Origin: Fontibacillus panacisegetis
GTDB lineage: Bacteria; Bacillota; Bacilli; Paenibacillales; Paenibacillaceae
Length of the DNA: 64,000 nt
Reading direction: 5' to 3'
NCBI RefSeq assembly: GCF_900102215.1
Contig: NZ_FNBG01000010.1
Span: 62,001 to 126,000, forward strand
Shown: piece by piece, positions 1 through 8,364 of the stretch
Layout of the letters: each line of letters starts with the position of its first letter
How positions within the stretch are numbered: the first letter of the stretch is position 1
Notes under the pieces: model-generated
Database searches by the model: none
What the model was told of the DNA's origin: nothing
Seen by the model: only the letters and a program-made list of their open reading frames with translations
Position numbers and translations under genes: made by a program

Positions 1-408
1 GAAAACATCCTCAGGTCCATGATGAGCCACCTCTCCAATGTCATCCAAATCACGCGAAATTCGTGACATGAGATGGCCTGTCTTATTGTTGTCATAGAAT
101 CGGAAGGACAGCTTCTGCAGGTGCTCGAACATTTTTTTTCGCATATCGGTCTCGATGTTAACGCCTAGCATATGGCCCCAATACGTTACAATATAATTCA
201 AAACCGTGTTCAATACATAGATTCCAAGCAAAAGTGCACTAGCCCATATGATCATAGACCAATCTTTTCCCGGCAACAGCTTATCCACAAATTGATTTAC
301 TGCTATAGGAAAACCAAGCTCAAGCAGCCCGGCGACAACGGCACAGGTAAAATCAAGAATAAACAAATTACGGTAAGGCTTATAATATGAAAAAAACCGA
401 CGCAGCAT
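1..408 (-). CDS. ABC exporter, N-terminal part (runs off window)
   Basis: The reading frame is open from an ATG at 408 to the first base of the window, giving 136 residues. The protein starts MLRRFFSYYKPYRNLF and has two hydrophobic segments at about residues 16-38 and 55-77. A region around residues 100-130 (FYDNNKTGHLMSRISRDLDD) is typical of the transmembrane domain of fused half-size ABC exporters of the multidrug/lipid type. The nucleotide-binding domain should lie beyond the window edge and cannot be checked. An AGAGAGGG ribosome binding site precedes the start. The substrate is unknown. The gene is divergent from the methyltransferase gene at 568. Confidence 0.85.
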   Translation of the reverse strand, partial: MLRRFFSYYKPYRNLFILDFTCAVVAGLLELGFPIAVNQFVDKLLPGKDWSMIIWASALLLGIYVLNTVLNYIVTYWGHMLGVNIETDMRKKMFEHLQKLSFRFYDNNKTGHLMSRISRDLDDIGEVAHHGPEDVF

Positions 409-487
409 GATATCCCTCTCTTTATGTAAAAATTAAAACGTTGCTGATTAGACTACCATAAAAACGGCTCCAATCATAGTGTTATAA

Positions 488-517
488 TTGTTTTTTCCAT
501 AAAGAATAAGGTACAAT
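488..517 (+). promoter_or_regulatory. candidate sigma-A promoter
   Basis: TTGTTT (488-493) and TACAAT (512-517) are separated by 18 bases, about 50 bases upstream of the methyltransferase start. This is a fair match to the housekeeping promoter consensus and is seen by eye only. Confidence 0.4.
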
Positions 518-567
518 AACAACCGTATGCGAAAGTGACCGTTTTACGCGGAAGGAAGGAATAACAA

Positions 568-1434
568 ATGTACATAGCTAATGATTGGCAGGATTACGAA
601 GTCATTGATACCGGAGACGGTGAAAAGCTGGAGCGTTGGAACGATGTAATACTCCGTCGTCCCGATCCGCAAATTATTTGGCCGATAAAAGACGAGAATC
701 GTCAGTGGAGAGAAGTTCACGGCCATTATCATCGCAGTTCTTCAGGTGGTGGTCAATGGGATATGAAGAAGCAATTGCCTGATCGCTGGACAGTATCCTA
801 TGATCAGCTCAAGTTTTATATTCGTCCGACAAACTTTAAACATACAGGTCTGTTCCCTGAGCAAGCAGCTAACTGGAGATGGATGATGGACAAAATCTCG
901 GCAGCTAATCGCCCGATTTCGGTCCTCAATTTGTTCGCCTACACCGGAGGTGCTACTGTTGCAGCCGCCTCGGCGGGAGCATCAGTTGTACATGTGGATG
1001 CTGCGAAAGGCATGGTATCCTGGGCAAAAGAAAATCTCGCATTATCAGGACTTGAAGATCGTCCGGTTCGATTCATTACCGATGATGTGTTCAAGTTCGT
1101 TCAAAGAGAGCAACGTCGCGGTAACCGTTACGATGCCATTATTATGGACCCTCCATCATATGGACGCGGACCAAGCGGAGAAATGTGGAAACTGGAGCAC
1201 AGTTTGTATCCATTTGTAGAGTCCTGTCTGGAGATTCTTTCGGACAAGCCTCTCTTCTTCCTCATCAATTCCTATACAACAGGCATTTCACCTACGGTTC
1301 TCAACAACATTTTGTCTATGACAGTCAAGAAACGTTATGGGGGTAAAATTTCTGCCGGTGAATTGGGTCTTCCTATTACCAGATCCGGTCTAAATCTTCC
1401 TTGCGGCATTTTAGGCCGTTGGGAGGAGGAATAA
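568..1434 (+). CDS. class I SAM-dependent (probable rRNA) methyltransferase
   Basis: This 288-residue protein has the SAM-binding glycine motif FAYTGG at residues 123-128 and a catalytic-type DPPSYG motif at 194-199. Together these are typical of RlmI/RlmK-like RNA methyltransferases and N6-adenine-type enzymes. The N-terminal third is a small beta-rich part without a recognisable PUA signature. A GGAAGGAAGGA ribosome binding site lies just upstream. The gene is followed after 3 bases by a pseudouridine synthase gene, so the pair probably forms an RNA-modification operon. The family is clear; the exact RNA and position modified cannot be told from sequence alone. Confidence 0.85.
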   Translation: MYIANDWQDYEVIDTGDGEKLERWNDVILRRPDPQIIWPIKDENRQWREVHGHYHRSSSGGGQWDMKKQLPDRWTVSYDQLKFYIRPTNFKHTGLFPEQAANWRWMMDKISAANRPISVLNLFAYTGGATVAAASAGASVVHVDAAKGMVSWAKENLALSGLEDRPVRFITDDVFKFVQREQRRGNRYDAIIMDPPSYGRGPSGEMWKLEHSLYPFVESCLEILSDKPLFFLINSYTTGISPTVLNNILSMTVKKRYGGKISAGELGLPITRSGLNLPCGILGRWEEE

Positions 1435-1437
1435 CGG

Positions 1438-2196
1438 ATGGGTTCCGAACGATTACGGACATCGGGACACCCTAGTATGTCGATATTATTCGAGGACAAC
1501 CATCTGCTTGGCGTGGAAAAGCCGGTGAACGTACCCACTCAAGAGGATGCAAGCGGTGACCCTGATATGCTGACTATTCTTAAAGATGACATTAAAGAAC
1601 GCTATTCCAAGCCAGGTAATGTCTTTCTTGGACTAGTGCATCGGCTTGACCGTCCCGTTGGCGGAGCCATGATCTTTGCCAAGACGTCGAAAGCAGCATC
1701 CCGTCTATCTGAAGCTGTTCGAAGCCGAAGCTTTGACAAGTCGTATGTTGCCATCGTACGCGGTATTCCCAAAGGACAAAGCGGTAGACTTACAGACACA
1801 CTACTTAAGGACGAACGTACCAACATCGTCTCTATAGTCTCGAAAGGTACTCCTGGCAGCAAGGATGCGATTCTTGATTATCAAGTGATTGGAACTTCAA
1901 TTGAGGATAACCTTTCCTTGGTGCAAATCAAATTGCACACTGGAAGACCTCATCAAATACGAGTACAAATGAGTCATATCGGGTGTCCGCTATACGGGGA
2001 TCAGAAATATGGGTCGGCCTATAGCAAACCCGGAGAGCAAATTGGACTCTGGTCGTTATATGTTGGGTTCCCTCATCCAGTGAGTAAAGAGCCTGTAGAT
2101 CTCATCTCAATCCCACCTCACCAATATCCGTGGAATCTATGGGATCAGCGAGTCTACGACCAACTAGCTGAAAATATACAATCAGGATGGAACTAA
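1438..2196 (+). CDS. RluA-family RNA pseudouridine synthase
   Basis: This 252-residue protein carries the RluA-family active-site motif HRLDR at residues 68-72, with Asp71 as the expected catalytic aspartate, and the C-terminal LHTGRPHQIRVQ motif. It converts uridine to pseudouridine in structured RNA, probably 23S rRNA. There is no S4 domain, so it resembles the short RluA/YlyB-like members. The ATG at 1438 is preceded by GGGAGGAGGA at good spacing. A second in-frame ATG at 1477 would match the family N-terminus but has no ribosome binding site. It is probably co-transcribed with the methyltransferase gene. Confidence 0.88.
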   Translation: MGSERLRTSGHPSMSILFEDNHLLGVEKPVNVPTQEDASGDPDMLTILKDDIKERYSKPGNVFLGLVHRLDRPVGGAMIFAKTSKAASRLSEAVRSRSFDKSYVAIVRGIPKGQSGRLTDTLLKDERTNIVSIVSKGTPGSKDAILDYQVIGTSIEDNLSLVQIKLHTGRPHQIRVQMSHIGCPLYGDQKYGSAYSKPGEQIGLWSLYVGFPHPVSKEPVDLISIPPHQYPWNLWDQRVYDQLAENIQSGWN

Positions 2197-2215
2197 GTCC
2201 TGAGATATAGCATTA

Positions 2216-2263
2216 AAAAAACGGTATTATAGAGCGATTAATCGCTCTATAATACCGTTTTTT
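2216..2263. terminator. bidirectional terminator, perfect 48-bp palindrome
   Basis: A perfect palindrome spans 2216-2263, with A6 on the left and T6 on the right and more T after it. It lies between convergent genes (pseudouridine synthase and marR) and can stop transcription from both sides. Confidence 0.9.
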
Positions 2264-2277
2264 CTTTTTTTACGTCC

Positions 2278-2706
2278 TTACTTAGCTTCAACCTTAGCCG
2301 GAACGCCAGATATTTTACCTAGCAAATAAACTAACAGCTGCTGATTATGTGTAGATATACGATCCAAAATGCCGCTTAAATAGCTGTTGCGAACCTCTAC
2401 TCCACGCACTACTTCATGCTTGCCCTTCTCCGTTATTGACACCCAGACAATTCGACGATCTCCCTCATCCCGAACTCGTCTTATCAATTCCCCGCGTTCC
2501 ATACGATCTAACAGCATGGTAACCGCTGCTGGTGTCGTGGATAGATATGGAATCAGATCAGAAGGCTTTAGCTGATCCTGCTGCTCCAATAGCTCCAATA
2601 CAGTCAACTGAGATGTAGTCAACGTCGGCGAGAGTTCCTGCTCCATATGCCCTTGATACTCTTTTACGATGACTTCTAGCAGCTTGGCAAATTCATGAGT
2701 ATGCAC
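2278..2706 (-). CDS. MarR-family transcriptional regulator
   Basis: This 142-residue protein has the MarR winged helix at about residues 30-100, including SQLTVLELL and the wing region DEGDRRIVWVSITEKG. The start codon is GTG at 2706, with GGGAGGA seven bases upstream; no in-frame ATG fits better. The gene is divergent from the secreted metalloprotease-like gene at 2989. Two related inverted repeats in the shared upstream region suggest it controls itself and that gene. The ligand is unknown. Confidence 0.88.
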   Translation of the reverse strand: MHTHEFAKLLEVIVKEYQGHMEQELSPTLTTSQLTVLELLEQQDQLKPSDLIPYLSTTPAAVTMLLDRMERGELIRRVRDEGDRRIVWVSITEKGKHEVVRGVEVRNSYLSGILDRISTHNQQLLVYLLGKISGVPAKVEAK

Positions 2707-2748
2707 TTCTCTTCCTCCCTATTTGTATTCTATTTATGTGCATTCCAT

Positions 2749-2767
2749 ATGTAATAGTTATTTACGT
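2749..2767. promoter_or_regulatory. candidate MarR operator, marR-proximal
   Basis: ATGTAA (2749-2754) and TTACGT (2762-2767) form an imperfect inverted repeat with a 7-base spacer, 43 bases upstream of the marR start. It resembles the perfect repeat at 2882-2901. Confidence 0.4.
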
Positions 2768-2881
2768 CATTAATTATTTCGACAATCCGTTGTAATCTCC
2801 TCCTTTTTTCACAAATAAAATCCATATACATCCAATTTCATCCTCTCAAACTCCTTTGCGATTCTACTTATAGTTAGTTGG

Positions 2882-2901
2882 ATGTAATAATTATATTACA
2901 T
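2882..2901. promoter_or_regulatory. candidate MarR operator, protease-proximal
   Basis: ATGTAATA (2882-2889) and TATTACAT (2894-2901) form a perfect inverted repeat with a 4-base spacer. The site lies next to a TATAAT box at 2926-2931, near the expected -35 position of the promoter for the gene at 2989. Size and symmetry fit a MarR dimer site. Confidence 0.5.
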
Positions 2902-2988
2902 TTCCTAATTTTAGGGTTTTACCGATATAATAGTAAAGGAAAATATTACAAAACATAGTTTTCTATTCAAAGGAGAGATGATCGTAAC

Positions 2989-5157
2989 ATGATGAAGAAG
3001 TTTTTGTCAGCTATGACAGTCCTGTCCGTACTGCTTAGTATTTTTGTGGTACCGGACAAATCTCAGGCAGCAAGCAATTACCTGATCAATCGAGCGACCG
3101 ACGGAACGGTAACGGCTGGCGAGAATCAAAGTTCGGACCCACCGGAGAACAAGGAGAATGTTTTTGATGGCAACGCCTTTTCGAAATGGTTTGTTAATCA
3201 GCCATCAGTCTGGATTCAGTACCAATTTTCAGGAAATCAAGCTTATGCTATCAACCACTACACAATCCGGGCAGCTAACGATTATCCGGAACGTGATCCG
3301 CGAAGCTGGACATTGAAGGGCTCCAACGACGGTGTGAACTGGACGCCGCTGGATACACGTGACTCTCAAGATTTTACGTATCGTTACCAAATCCGTGATT
3401 ATACCTTTTCCAATTCGACGCCTTACAACTACTATCGATTCGACATTGAAAATCATAGCGGCCAATCTCTCCAGTTAGCAGAAATTGAGCTGTTCGACGG
3501 AACGCAAGGAGAATACACAGATCTGCAGCCAACCATCACCGCCAGCGGTGAAAACGCCCCTCATGAAGGCATTGCGCAGGTTTACGACAGGACAAGCACA
3601 ACAAAGTGGCTTACGTTCGAGAACAGCGGCTTTCTCCAATTCGATTTTGGACAGGCCATCACACTGGACGGATACGCGATCACGTCCGCTAACGATGCGA
3701 GTGAGCGCGATCCAAAGAGCTGGACACTTCTAGCCTCCAACGATGGAAACTCCTGGACGACACTGGACAGCAAAACCGATGAATATTTCGATAGACGACA
3801 TCAAAGAAACTACTATTTGCTGACTAGCAATCAAACTTCTTACCGTTATTATAAATTTAATCTGCAAAATCATAGCGGGAACATCCTGCAAATCGGAGAG
3901 ATTGAATTTTCCTACAAAGAAGACAAGTGGCACGCCATCGCACCCGCCATTGTTTTCAATAATTACGACCCTACGAGCAAGGGAGCCTTATTCGAACAAG
4001 CACTTCCTAATGTGCAAGAAGAAGCGGCAGCTATCGTGCGAAAGCTGTGCTCCATCTTGTACGAAAACCCTAATGACATCCGATTGGGACCTAAGGTGAT
4101 CCGGATCAGTATAAGAGACATGAACGGCGTCGCTCATGCCGCAGGCAACTCTACCGAAAAGGAAGTCTCAATCAGTTCACGTTATCTTGAAGCTGTCAAT
4201 AATTCATCCACCCCGCTGCGCCGGGAGATTATCGGAATACTGTATCATGAGCTTACTCATGTATACCAATATGACGACAATGCGTATGGCCAGATCGGCT
4301 ACCTGATTGAAGGAATGGCGGATACTGTTCGCTTTGAGGTGGGTTATCATGACAGATACGCACAAACAGCCGGCGGAACATGGCAGGACGGTTATGGTAG
4401 AACAGGCGACTTCATCCGCTGGATCGACGAGCATAAGCATCATGGGTTTATAAGAGAAATGAATGCCAGTCTTGATCCTTTTGACGGTACGAGTTGGAAT
4501 GAAAGTATTTTCCAGCAATTGACGGGGGAAAACGTCCTTTTATTATGGAACCAGTACCAGGCTTCTCTGGACCATTCATCGCCGACTATACCTCAAGAAC
4601 TAACTGCCTCCAATGTAACCCAATCCAGCGTCAATTTGTCCTGGTCGGCATCCACAGATAATGCTGGTGTCGCCGGTTACGATGTCTTTGTCAATGGTGT
4701 TAAAGTGGGGTCCTCTTCAAGCACAGACTACACAGTTGACGGTTTAACAGCAGGAACGACCTATACGTTTTCAGTGGCAGCCTTCGATGCGTCAGGTAAC
4801 GTTTCCGCATTGAGTAATACAATCACTGCGACGACGCTGGCGCTAAACGATGCGGTCATTCTTAATGTATCGGTTCCGTCCAACACCCCTTCCAATGCAG
4901 CTGTGTATCTCGCAGCGAACATTAATAATTGGAATGCGGGTGATGATAATTATCGTTTAAGCAAAAACTCTGATGGAACATATCGTATTGAATTGAATGT
5001 ACCTGCTGGAACGACGGTCGAATTCAAACTGACACGAGGAACTTGGGGAAGCGTGGAAACGAACAGCAACGGTACGGATATTGCAAACCGTACGCTATTA
5101 ATAACGGGCGAACCCCAGAACGTGAATCTGACTGTGCAAAAATGGATCGATTTATAA
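2989..5157 (+). CDS. secreted basic-secretory-protein-type metallopeptidase with discoidin, FnIII and starch-binding-like domains
   Basis: This 722-residue protein starts with a signal peptide (about residues 1-28). Two F5/8 type C (discoidin-like) domains follow at about 30-165 and 172-308; both contain an ERDP-SWTL-SNDG pattern and a YRYY/YYRFD strand. A region at about 315-530 carries HELTH at 420-424 and a downstream EGMADTVRFE, as in the basic secretory protein (BSP) peptidase family. A fibronectin type III domain (about 535-620) and a C-terminal CBM20/E-set-like domain (about 622-722, FKLTRGTWGSVE) end the protein. It probably works outside the cell on glycosylated or polysaccharide-linked material. 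Proteolytic activity is inferred only from the zinc motif. The divergent marR gene may regulate it. Confidence 0.8.
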   Translation: MMKKFLSAMTVLSVLLSIFVVPDKSQAASNYLINRATDGTVTAGENQSSDPPENKENVFDGNAFSKWFVNQPSVWIQYQFSGNQAYAINHYTIRAANDYPERDPRSWTLKGSNDGVNWTPLDTRDSQDFTYRYQIRDYTFSNSTPYNYYRFDIENHSGQSLQLAEIELFDGTQGEYTDLQPTITASGENAPHEGIAQVYDRTSTTKWLTFENSGFLQFDFGQAITLDGYAITSANDASERDPKSWTLLASNDGNSWTTLDSKTDEYFDRRHQRNYYLLTSNQTSYRYYKFNLQNHSGNILQIGEIEFSYKEDKWHAIAPAIVFNNYDPTSKGALFEQALPNVQEEAAAIVRKLCSILYENPNDIRLGPKVIRISIRDMNGVAHAAGNSTEKEVSISSRYLEAVNNSSTPLRREIIGILYHELTHVYQYDDNAYGQIGYLIEGMADTVRFEVGYHDRYAQTAGGTWQDGYGRTGDFIRWIDEHKHHGFIREMNASLDPFDGTSWNESIFQQLTGENVLLLWNQYQASLDHSSPTIPQELTASNVTQSSVNLSWSASTDNAGVAGYDVFVNGVKVGSSSSTDYTVDGLTAGTTYTFSVAAFDASGNVSALSNTITATTLALNDAVILNVSVPSNTPSNAAVYLAANINNWNAGDDNYRLSKNSDGTYRIELNVPAGTTVEFKLTRGTWGSVETNSNGTDIANRTLLITGEPQNVNLTVQKWIDL

Positions 5158-5180
5158 CCATCAGAAGATCGACAGAATGA

Positions 5181-5239
5181 AATAGAGGAACCCTCCCTCA
5201 AGGTCGCAAAATAACCTTAAGGAAGGGTCCTCTATTTTT
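5181..5239. terminator. bidirectional terminator
   Basis: A long imperfect hairpin starts AATAGAGGA and returns as TCCTCTATT, with T-rich sequence after it. It lies between the convergent protease-like gene and ilvE. Confidence 0.8.
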
Positions 5240-5271
5240 CACTTTTTACTATATTGCAGACTAGCGTATTT

Positions 5272-6345
5272 TTATTTAACGACTTGGCGCCAGCCAAATG
5301 GATCATCCAGTGTACCGCGCTGAATTCCAGTTATGGAATCATACAGCTTATGAGCGCATTCACCAATCTCGCCGCCAGCAATTTCAATTTGCTGCTCTTC
5401 CCATTTCATCGATCCAATTGGAGAAATGACGGCAGCTGTACCTGTTCCGAAGGCTTCTTCCAATTGCCCCTTCTGATGAGCCTCAAACAATTCCTCTACC
5501 GAAATTTTGCGTTCTGTTACAGGAACTCCCCATGAACGAAGCATCGCGATCACGGAATCACGCGTAATTCCTGCCAAAATACTTCCCGACAGCTCTGGAG
5601 TAATTACTTCACCATTTACTTTGAAGAATACATTCATACTGCCCACTTCTTCAATGTACTTGTTCTCAACACCATCTAGCCACAGTACTTGAGAGTAACC
5701 CAGATCCTTAGCAACCTCCTGCGCCTTAATACCTGCTGCATAGTTGCCTGAGGTTTTTGCTGCACCCGTACCTCCGCGTACCGCACGAACATAATGATCT
5801 TCTACGTAGATCGAAACTGGATGAATACCTTCTTTATAATAAGATCCTACCGGGGACATGATGACAAGCAGTTGATACTGCTTAGCCGCACGAACACCGA
5901 GGCAAGGCTCTGTAGCAATAATAAATGGACGAATATAGAGTGATGTCCCGTCTCCTTCAGGAATCCACTCCTGATCGATCTCGATCAGCTGCTTAATGGC
6001 ACTAAGTACATAATCAGGATCTACTTGAGGAATTGAAAGACGAGTACTAGATTCATTCATCCGCTTCACGTTCATATCCGGTCTAAACAGAACGATGCCT
6101 TCCTTTTCTGTCTTATAGGCTTTCATACCTTCGAAAACTTCCTGACCATAGTGAAACACCATTGCTGATGGATCAAGCGAAATAGGGCCGTAAGGGACAA
6201 TTCTGCCATCATACCAACCTTGCTCAGTCGAATAATCCATAACAAACATATGATCAGTGAAATATTTGCCAAAACCTAGCTCACTAGCCTTCGGTTTAAC
6301 TTTAAGTTGTTCTCGTTGTATGAATTTCAAATTGGAATGACTCAC
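5272..6345 (-). CDS. ilvE: branched-chain amino acid aminotransferase
   Basis: This 357-residue fold-type IV PLP enzyme transfers the amino group between glutamate and the 2-oxo acids of leucine, isoleucine and valine. The PLP lysine is expected at residue 197 in [12 protein letters not shown]. The N-terminal [14 protein letters not shown] block and the C-terminal [12 protein letters not shown] loop are typical of the longer BCAT group. The ATG at 6345 follows AGAGGAAGCG. No T-box or leucine-type leader was found upstream although the gene-free stretch is long. The leuCD genes of the same pathway are 35 kb away. Confidence 0.93.
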   Translation of the reverse strand: MSHSNLKFIQREQLKVKPKASELGFGKYFTDHMFVMDYSTEQGWYDGRIVPYGPISLDPSAMVFHYGQEVFEGMKAYKTEKEGIVLFRPDMNVKRMNESSTRLSIPQVDPDYVLSAIKQLIEIDQEWIPEGDGTSLYIRPFIIATEPCLGVRAAKQYQLLVIMSPVGSYYKEGIHPVSIYVEDHYVRAVRGGTGAAKTSGNYAAGIKAQEVAKDLGYSQVLWLDGVENKYIEEVGSMNVFFKVNGEVITPELSGSILAGITRDSVIAMLRSWGVPVTERKISVEELFEAHQKGQLEEAFGTGTAAVISPIGSMKWEEQQIEIAGGEIGECAHKLYDSITGIQRGTLDDPFGWRQVVK

Positions 6346-6549
6346 TTCATTCGCTTCCTCTCTTACGCGTCGCGTTACTTTTCCACTACTATACTCGTAT
6401 TTTTAGCATTGATCAATACTATTATATCAATAATAATCATAGTCTACATCTATAAGTTTGGATATGGGGATGGGTAATCAATTGCTCTGTGTGGGCTTTA
6501 TAACTCCTGATTTAAATTCGAAATTGCAGCATGAAGACAGAAATATATT

Positions 6550-6665
6550 AAACCTCTCTTCGAAGAACGGAGAGTTTAAGGCTTGCGTTGTAAAGTTACC
6601 TCGTTAGCGAGCCCCTCTTATTGTAATGTAACGAGCAGCCTTGCTGAAGCAAAGTTGCACGTTTA
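6550..6665. other. structured intergenic block, function unknown
   Basis: Three hairpins follow each other: an 8-bp stem with one bulge around 6550-6577, CTCG-TTAG-CGAG at 6600-6611, and TTGC-TGAA-GCAA at 6641-6652. Partly related pieces (GTTACCTCG and TAACGAG) recur in opposite orientation. It does not fold as a tRNA and does not match a riboswitch I know. It lies 200-320 bases upstream of ilvE. Confidence 0.3.
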
Positions 6666-6907
6666 TTAAGTAATTAATGATGAGTTCCACTTGGCAAAAA
6701 TAAAATCATTACTTTACTTTTGAACATTTGGAGGATTTTTGAGTTTACGCCTAAACAGAAGTAGGTTTAATAGCTTCATGGGACGGTTCGCCTGAGAAAA
6801 AGACGTGTCAAAACTAGAAATAGCGGTGCAAGGAAGGCGATCCCTGCACCGCTTGATCCCGCCACATTCTATGACCGTATCTCATGTGTAATAGTGTCAT
6901 GATGCGG

Positions 6908-7052
6908 AATTCCTGAAATTCCTGCAAATGTGCAGGCTTTCTCTAAGGATTCTCTTCAAACTAGTCTATTCTGAGCAATATTCCTGCATTTTTGCAAGCT
7001 TTTGTTCATCCTTTCATGGCTACTTTTATAAAACTGCATTTTTGCATTTTTT
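6908..7052. repeat. cluster of short TGCA-hairpin repeats (copy 1)
   Basis: Units start near 6917, 6979 and 7032. The core is AATTCCTGCA followed by four bases and TGCAGG; unit 1 forms a perfect stem CCTGCA-AATG-TGCAGG. Later units are degenerate (TGCATTTTTGCA). The same family recurs at 50835-51020. Confidence 0.6.
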
Positions 7053-7254
7053 CCTGATATCTTGCCTCTCCACTGCTAAAAAAGCGTCCCTCAAAGTTAT
7101 CCTAGATAACTGTTAGGATAGCCTCTTTAAATCAATTGCTAACGATTTAAATCCATTTATGCCTTTTAAATACTTCAACGGGTATTCTGACAGAGCTCAA
7201 TTGAACGAATCTTTTATATGTTTTTCAAATTATTGTAATCATTCTTACTGTATG

Positions 7255-7283
7255 ATTTATCATAGAAATTAGCTATGATAAAT
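7255..7283. promoter_or_regulatory. perfect 11-bp inverted repeat, candidate LysR-type operator
   Basis: ATTTATCATAG (7255-7265) and CTATGATAAAT (7273-7283) are exact reverse complements with a 7-base AT-rich spacer. The site is about 150 bases upstream of the lysR gene at 7434. The size suits a LysR-type recognition site. Confidence 0.45.
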
Positions 7284-7433
7284 ACTGAAAGTTACATACC
7301 CATACCTGAATGCTAAAATACTTAATGGAAAATAGCATAAGTTGCATAAGTTGGATAAATCCCACTATTTAGGCTAGTACTATCAAGTCTGTTCGAACAA
7401 ATATTACTATTATTAGCAAAGGAGTGCCCCAAT

Positions 7434-8300
7434 ATGGAGAATCGTCTTCTCGATTATTTTATCGCGGTTGCTGAAGAGCTTCATTTTACGAAAGCCGCTG
7501 ATAAGTTAGGCATATCGCAGCCTACTCTCAGTCATCAAATTCGTCTTCTTGAGCATGAGCTTGGAACCTCATTATTTCATCGTTCCGGCAAAAAGAATCA
7601 CCTCACACAGGCCGGTATGATTCTGCTGGAGCATGCCAGACGCGTCTCCTATGAACTGGATCAAGCTAAGCTGGAAATCGGTGAGCTCGTGGGTATGCAG
7701 CGTGGTCGTCTGCGAATTGGGTGCTCAGGCAACCACCTTTTAACAGATGCACTGATTTCTTTTCACAGGCAGCACCCTGGTATTGAGCTCATTGTTATTG
7801 AACTTGCAACAGATGAGACACGCGATGGACTACTGGAGAACCGCCTGGACCTTGGTGTCGTGTTCCTGCCGCTTCAGGATGAACAGCTTGTCTGCCTGCC
7901 CTTATTTGAAGAGGAATTAGTGCTTGCTGTATCCTCTGATCATGAGCTTGCTGCTCAAAAAAACATACAGCTGGGACAATTAGCACAGCTTCCGCTTGTT
8001 TTATTCCCACATAAATTTCTTGTAAGACAGATGATTGAGTCCGCTTGTCAAAACATTGGTGTCGTGCTGAAACCAGTCATGGAGCTGTCTACCATGGAAT
8101 CACAGCTGCAAATGACCGCACAGCAAGTTGGAGCCACTGTTCTTCCCAAATCATATGCCGACGCAACACAACTGGGTGATCACATCACATTCATTCCTTT
8201 TACTGAACCATCACCCAGAAAAAACGTAGGAATTGTCTATCGCAGGGACATTTATATGGATTCCACCATTCAGAGCTTTATACAGCATCTGACTAAATAA
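7434..8300 (+). CDS. LysR-family transcriptional regulator
   Basis: This 288-residue protein has the LysR helix-turn-helix at about residues 3-62 (FTKAADKLGISQPTLSHQIRLLEHELGTSLF) and a substrate-binding domain from about residue 90. It resembles the CynR/CcpC-like subgroup, but the inducer cannot be told. An AAAGGAG ribosome binding site precedes the ATG. No target gene is adjacent: ilvE is 1.1 kb away and divergent, and parC is convergent. Autoregulation through the inverted repeat at 7255-7283 is plausible. Confidence 0.88.
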   Translation: MENRLLDYFIAVAEELHFTKAADKLGISQPTLSHQIRLLEHELGTSLFHRSGKKNHLTQAGMILLEHARRVSYELDQAKLEIGELVGMQRGRLRIGCSGNHLLTDALISFHRQHPGIELIVIELATDETRDGLLENRLDLGVVFLPLQDEQLVCLPLFEEELVLAVSSDHELAAQKNIQLGQLAQLPLVLFPHKFLVRQMIESACQNIGVVLKPVMELSTMESQLQMTAQQVGATVLPKSYADATQLGDHITFIPFTEPSPRKNVGIVYRRDIYMDSTIQSFIQHLTK

Positions 8301-8301
8301 C

Positions 8302-8347
8302 AACAAGCTTCGCGAACGGTACTCATATACCGACTGCGAAGCTTGTT
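8302..8347. terminator. bidirectional terminator between lysR and parC
   Basis: AACAAGCTTCGC and GCGAAGCTTGTT form a 12-bp stem, with a nested CGGTA/TACCG hairpin. It lies just after the lysR stop, and T-rich sequence follows on the plus strand. Confidence 0.8.
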
Positions 8348-8364
8348 AATTTTGAGCTTTTTAT

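Larger units (their letters stand above)
6346..7433. other. 1.1 kb gene-free region between ilvE and lysR
   Basis: No convincing gene is seen here. The stretch holds a block of three small hairpins (6550-6665), a longer hairpin with stem AGCGGTGCA/TGCACCGCT (6822-6853), a cluster of short repeats (6908-7052), a palindrome AGTTATC-CTA-GATAACT near 7097-7113 and a perfect inverted repeat at 7255-7283. Apparent reading frames across the repeats look like chance. Confidence 0.6.

Noticed and set aside
6580..6660. tRNA gene
   Set aside because: The hairpins do not form a cloverleaf, and there is no T-loop GTTCRA motif or acceptor stem.
6928..7116. A 62-codon open frame between ilvE and lysR
   Set aside because: It runs through the short repeats, lacks a ribosome binding site and has no family pattern.
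6346..7433. T-box or amino acid leader for ilvE
   Set aside because: The conserved T-box core (GGTGGTACCGCG) is absent on the minus strand; the same holds for the leuC upstream region.
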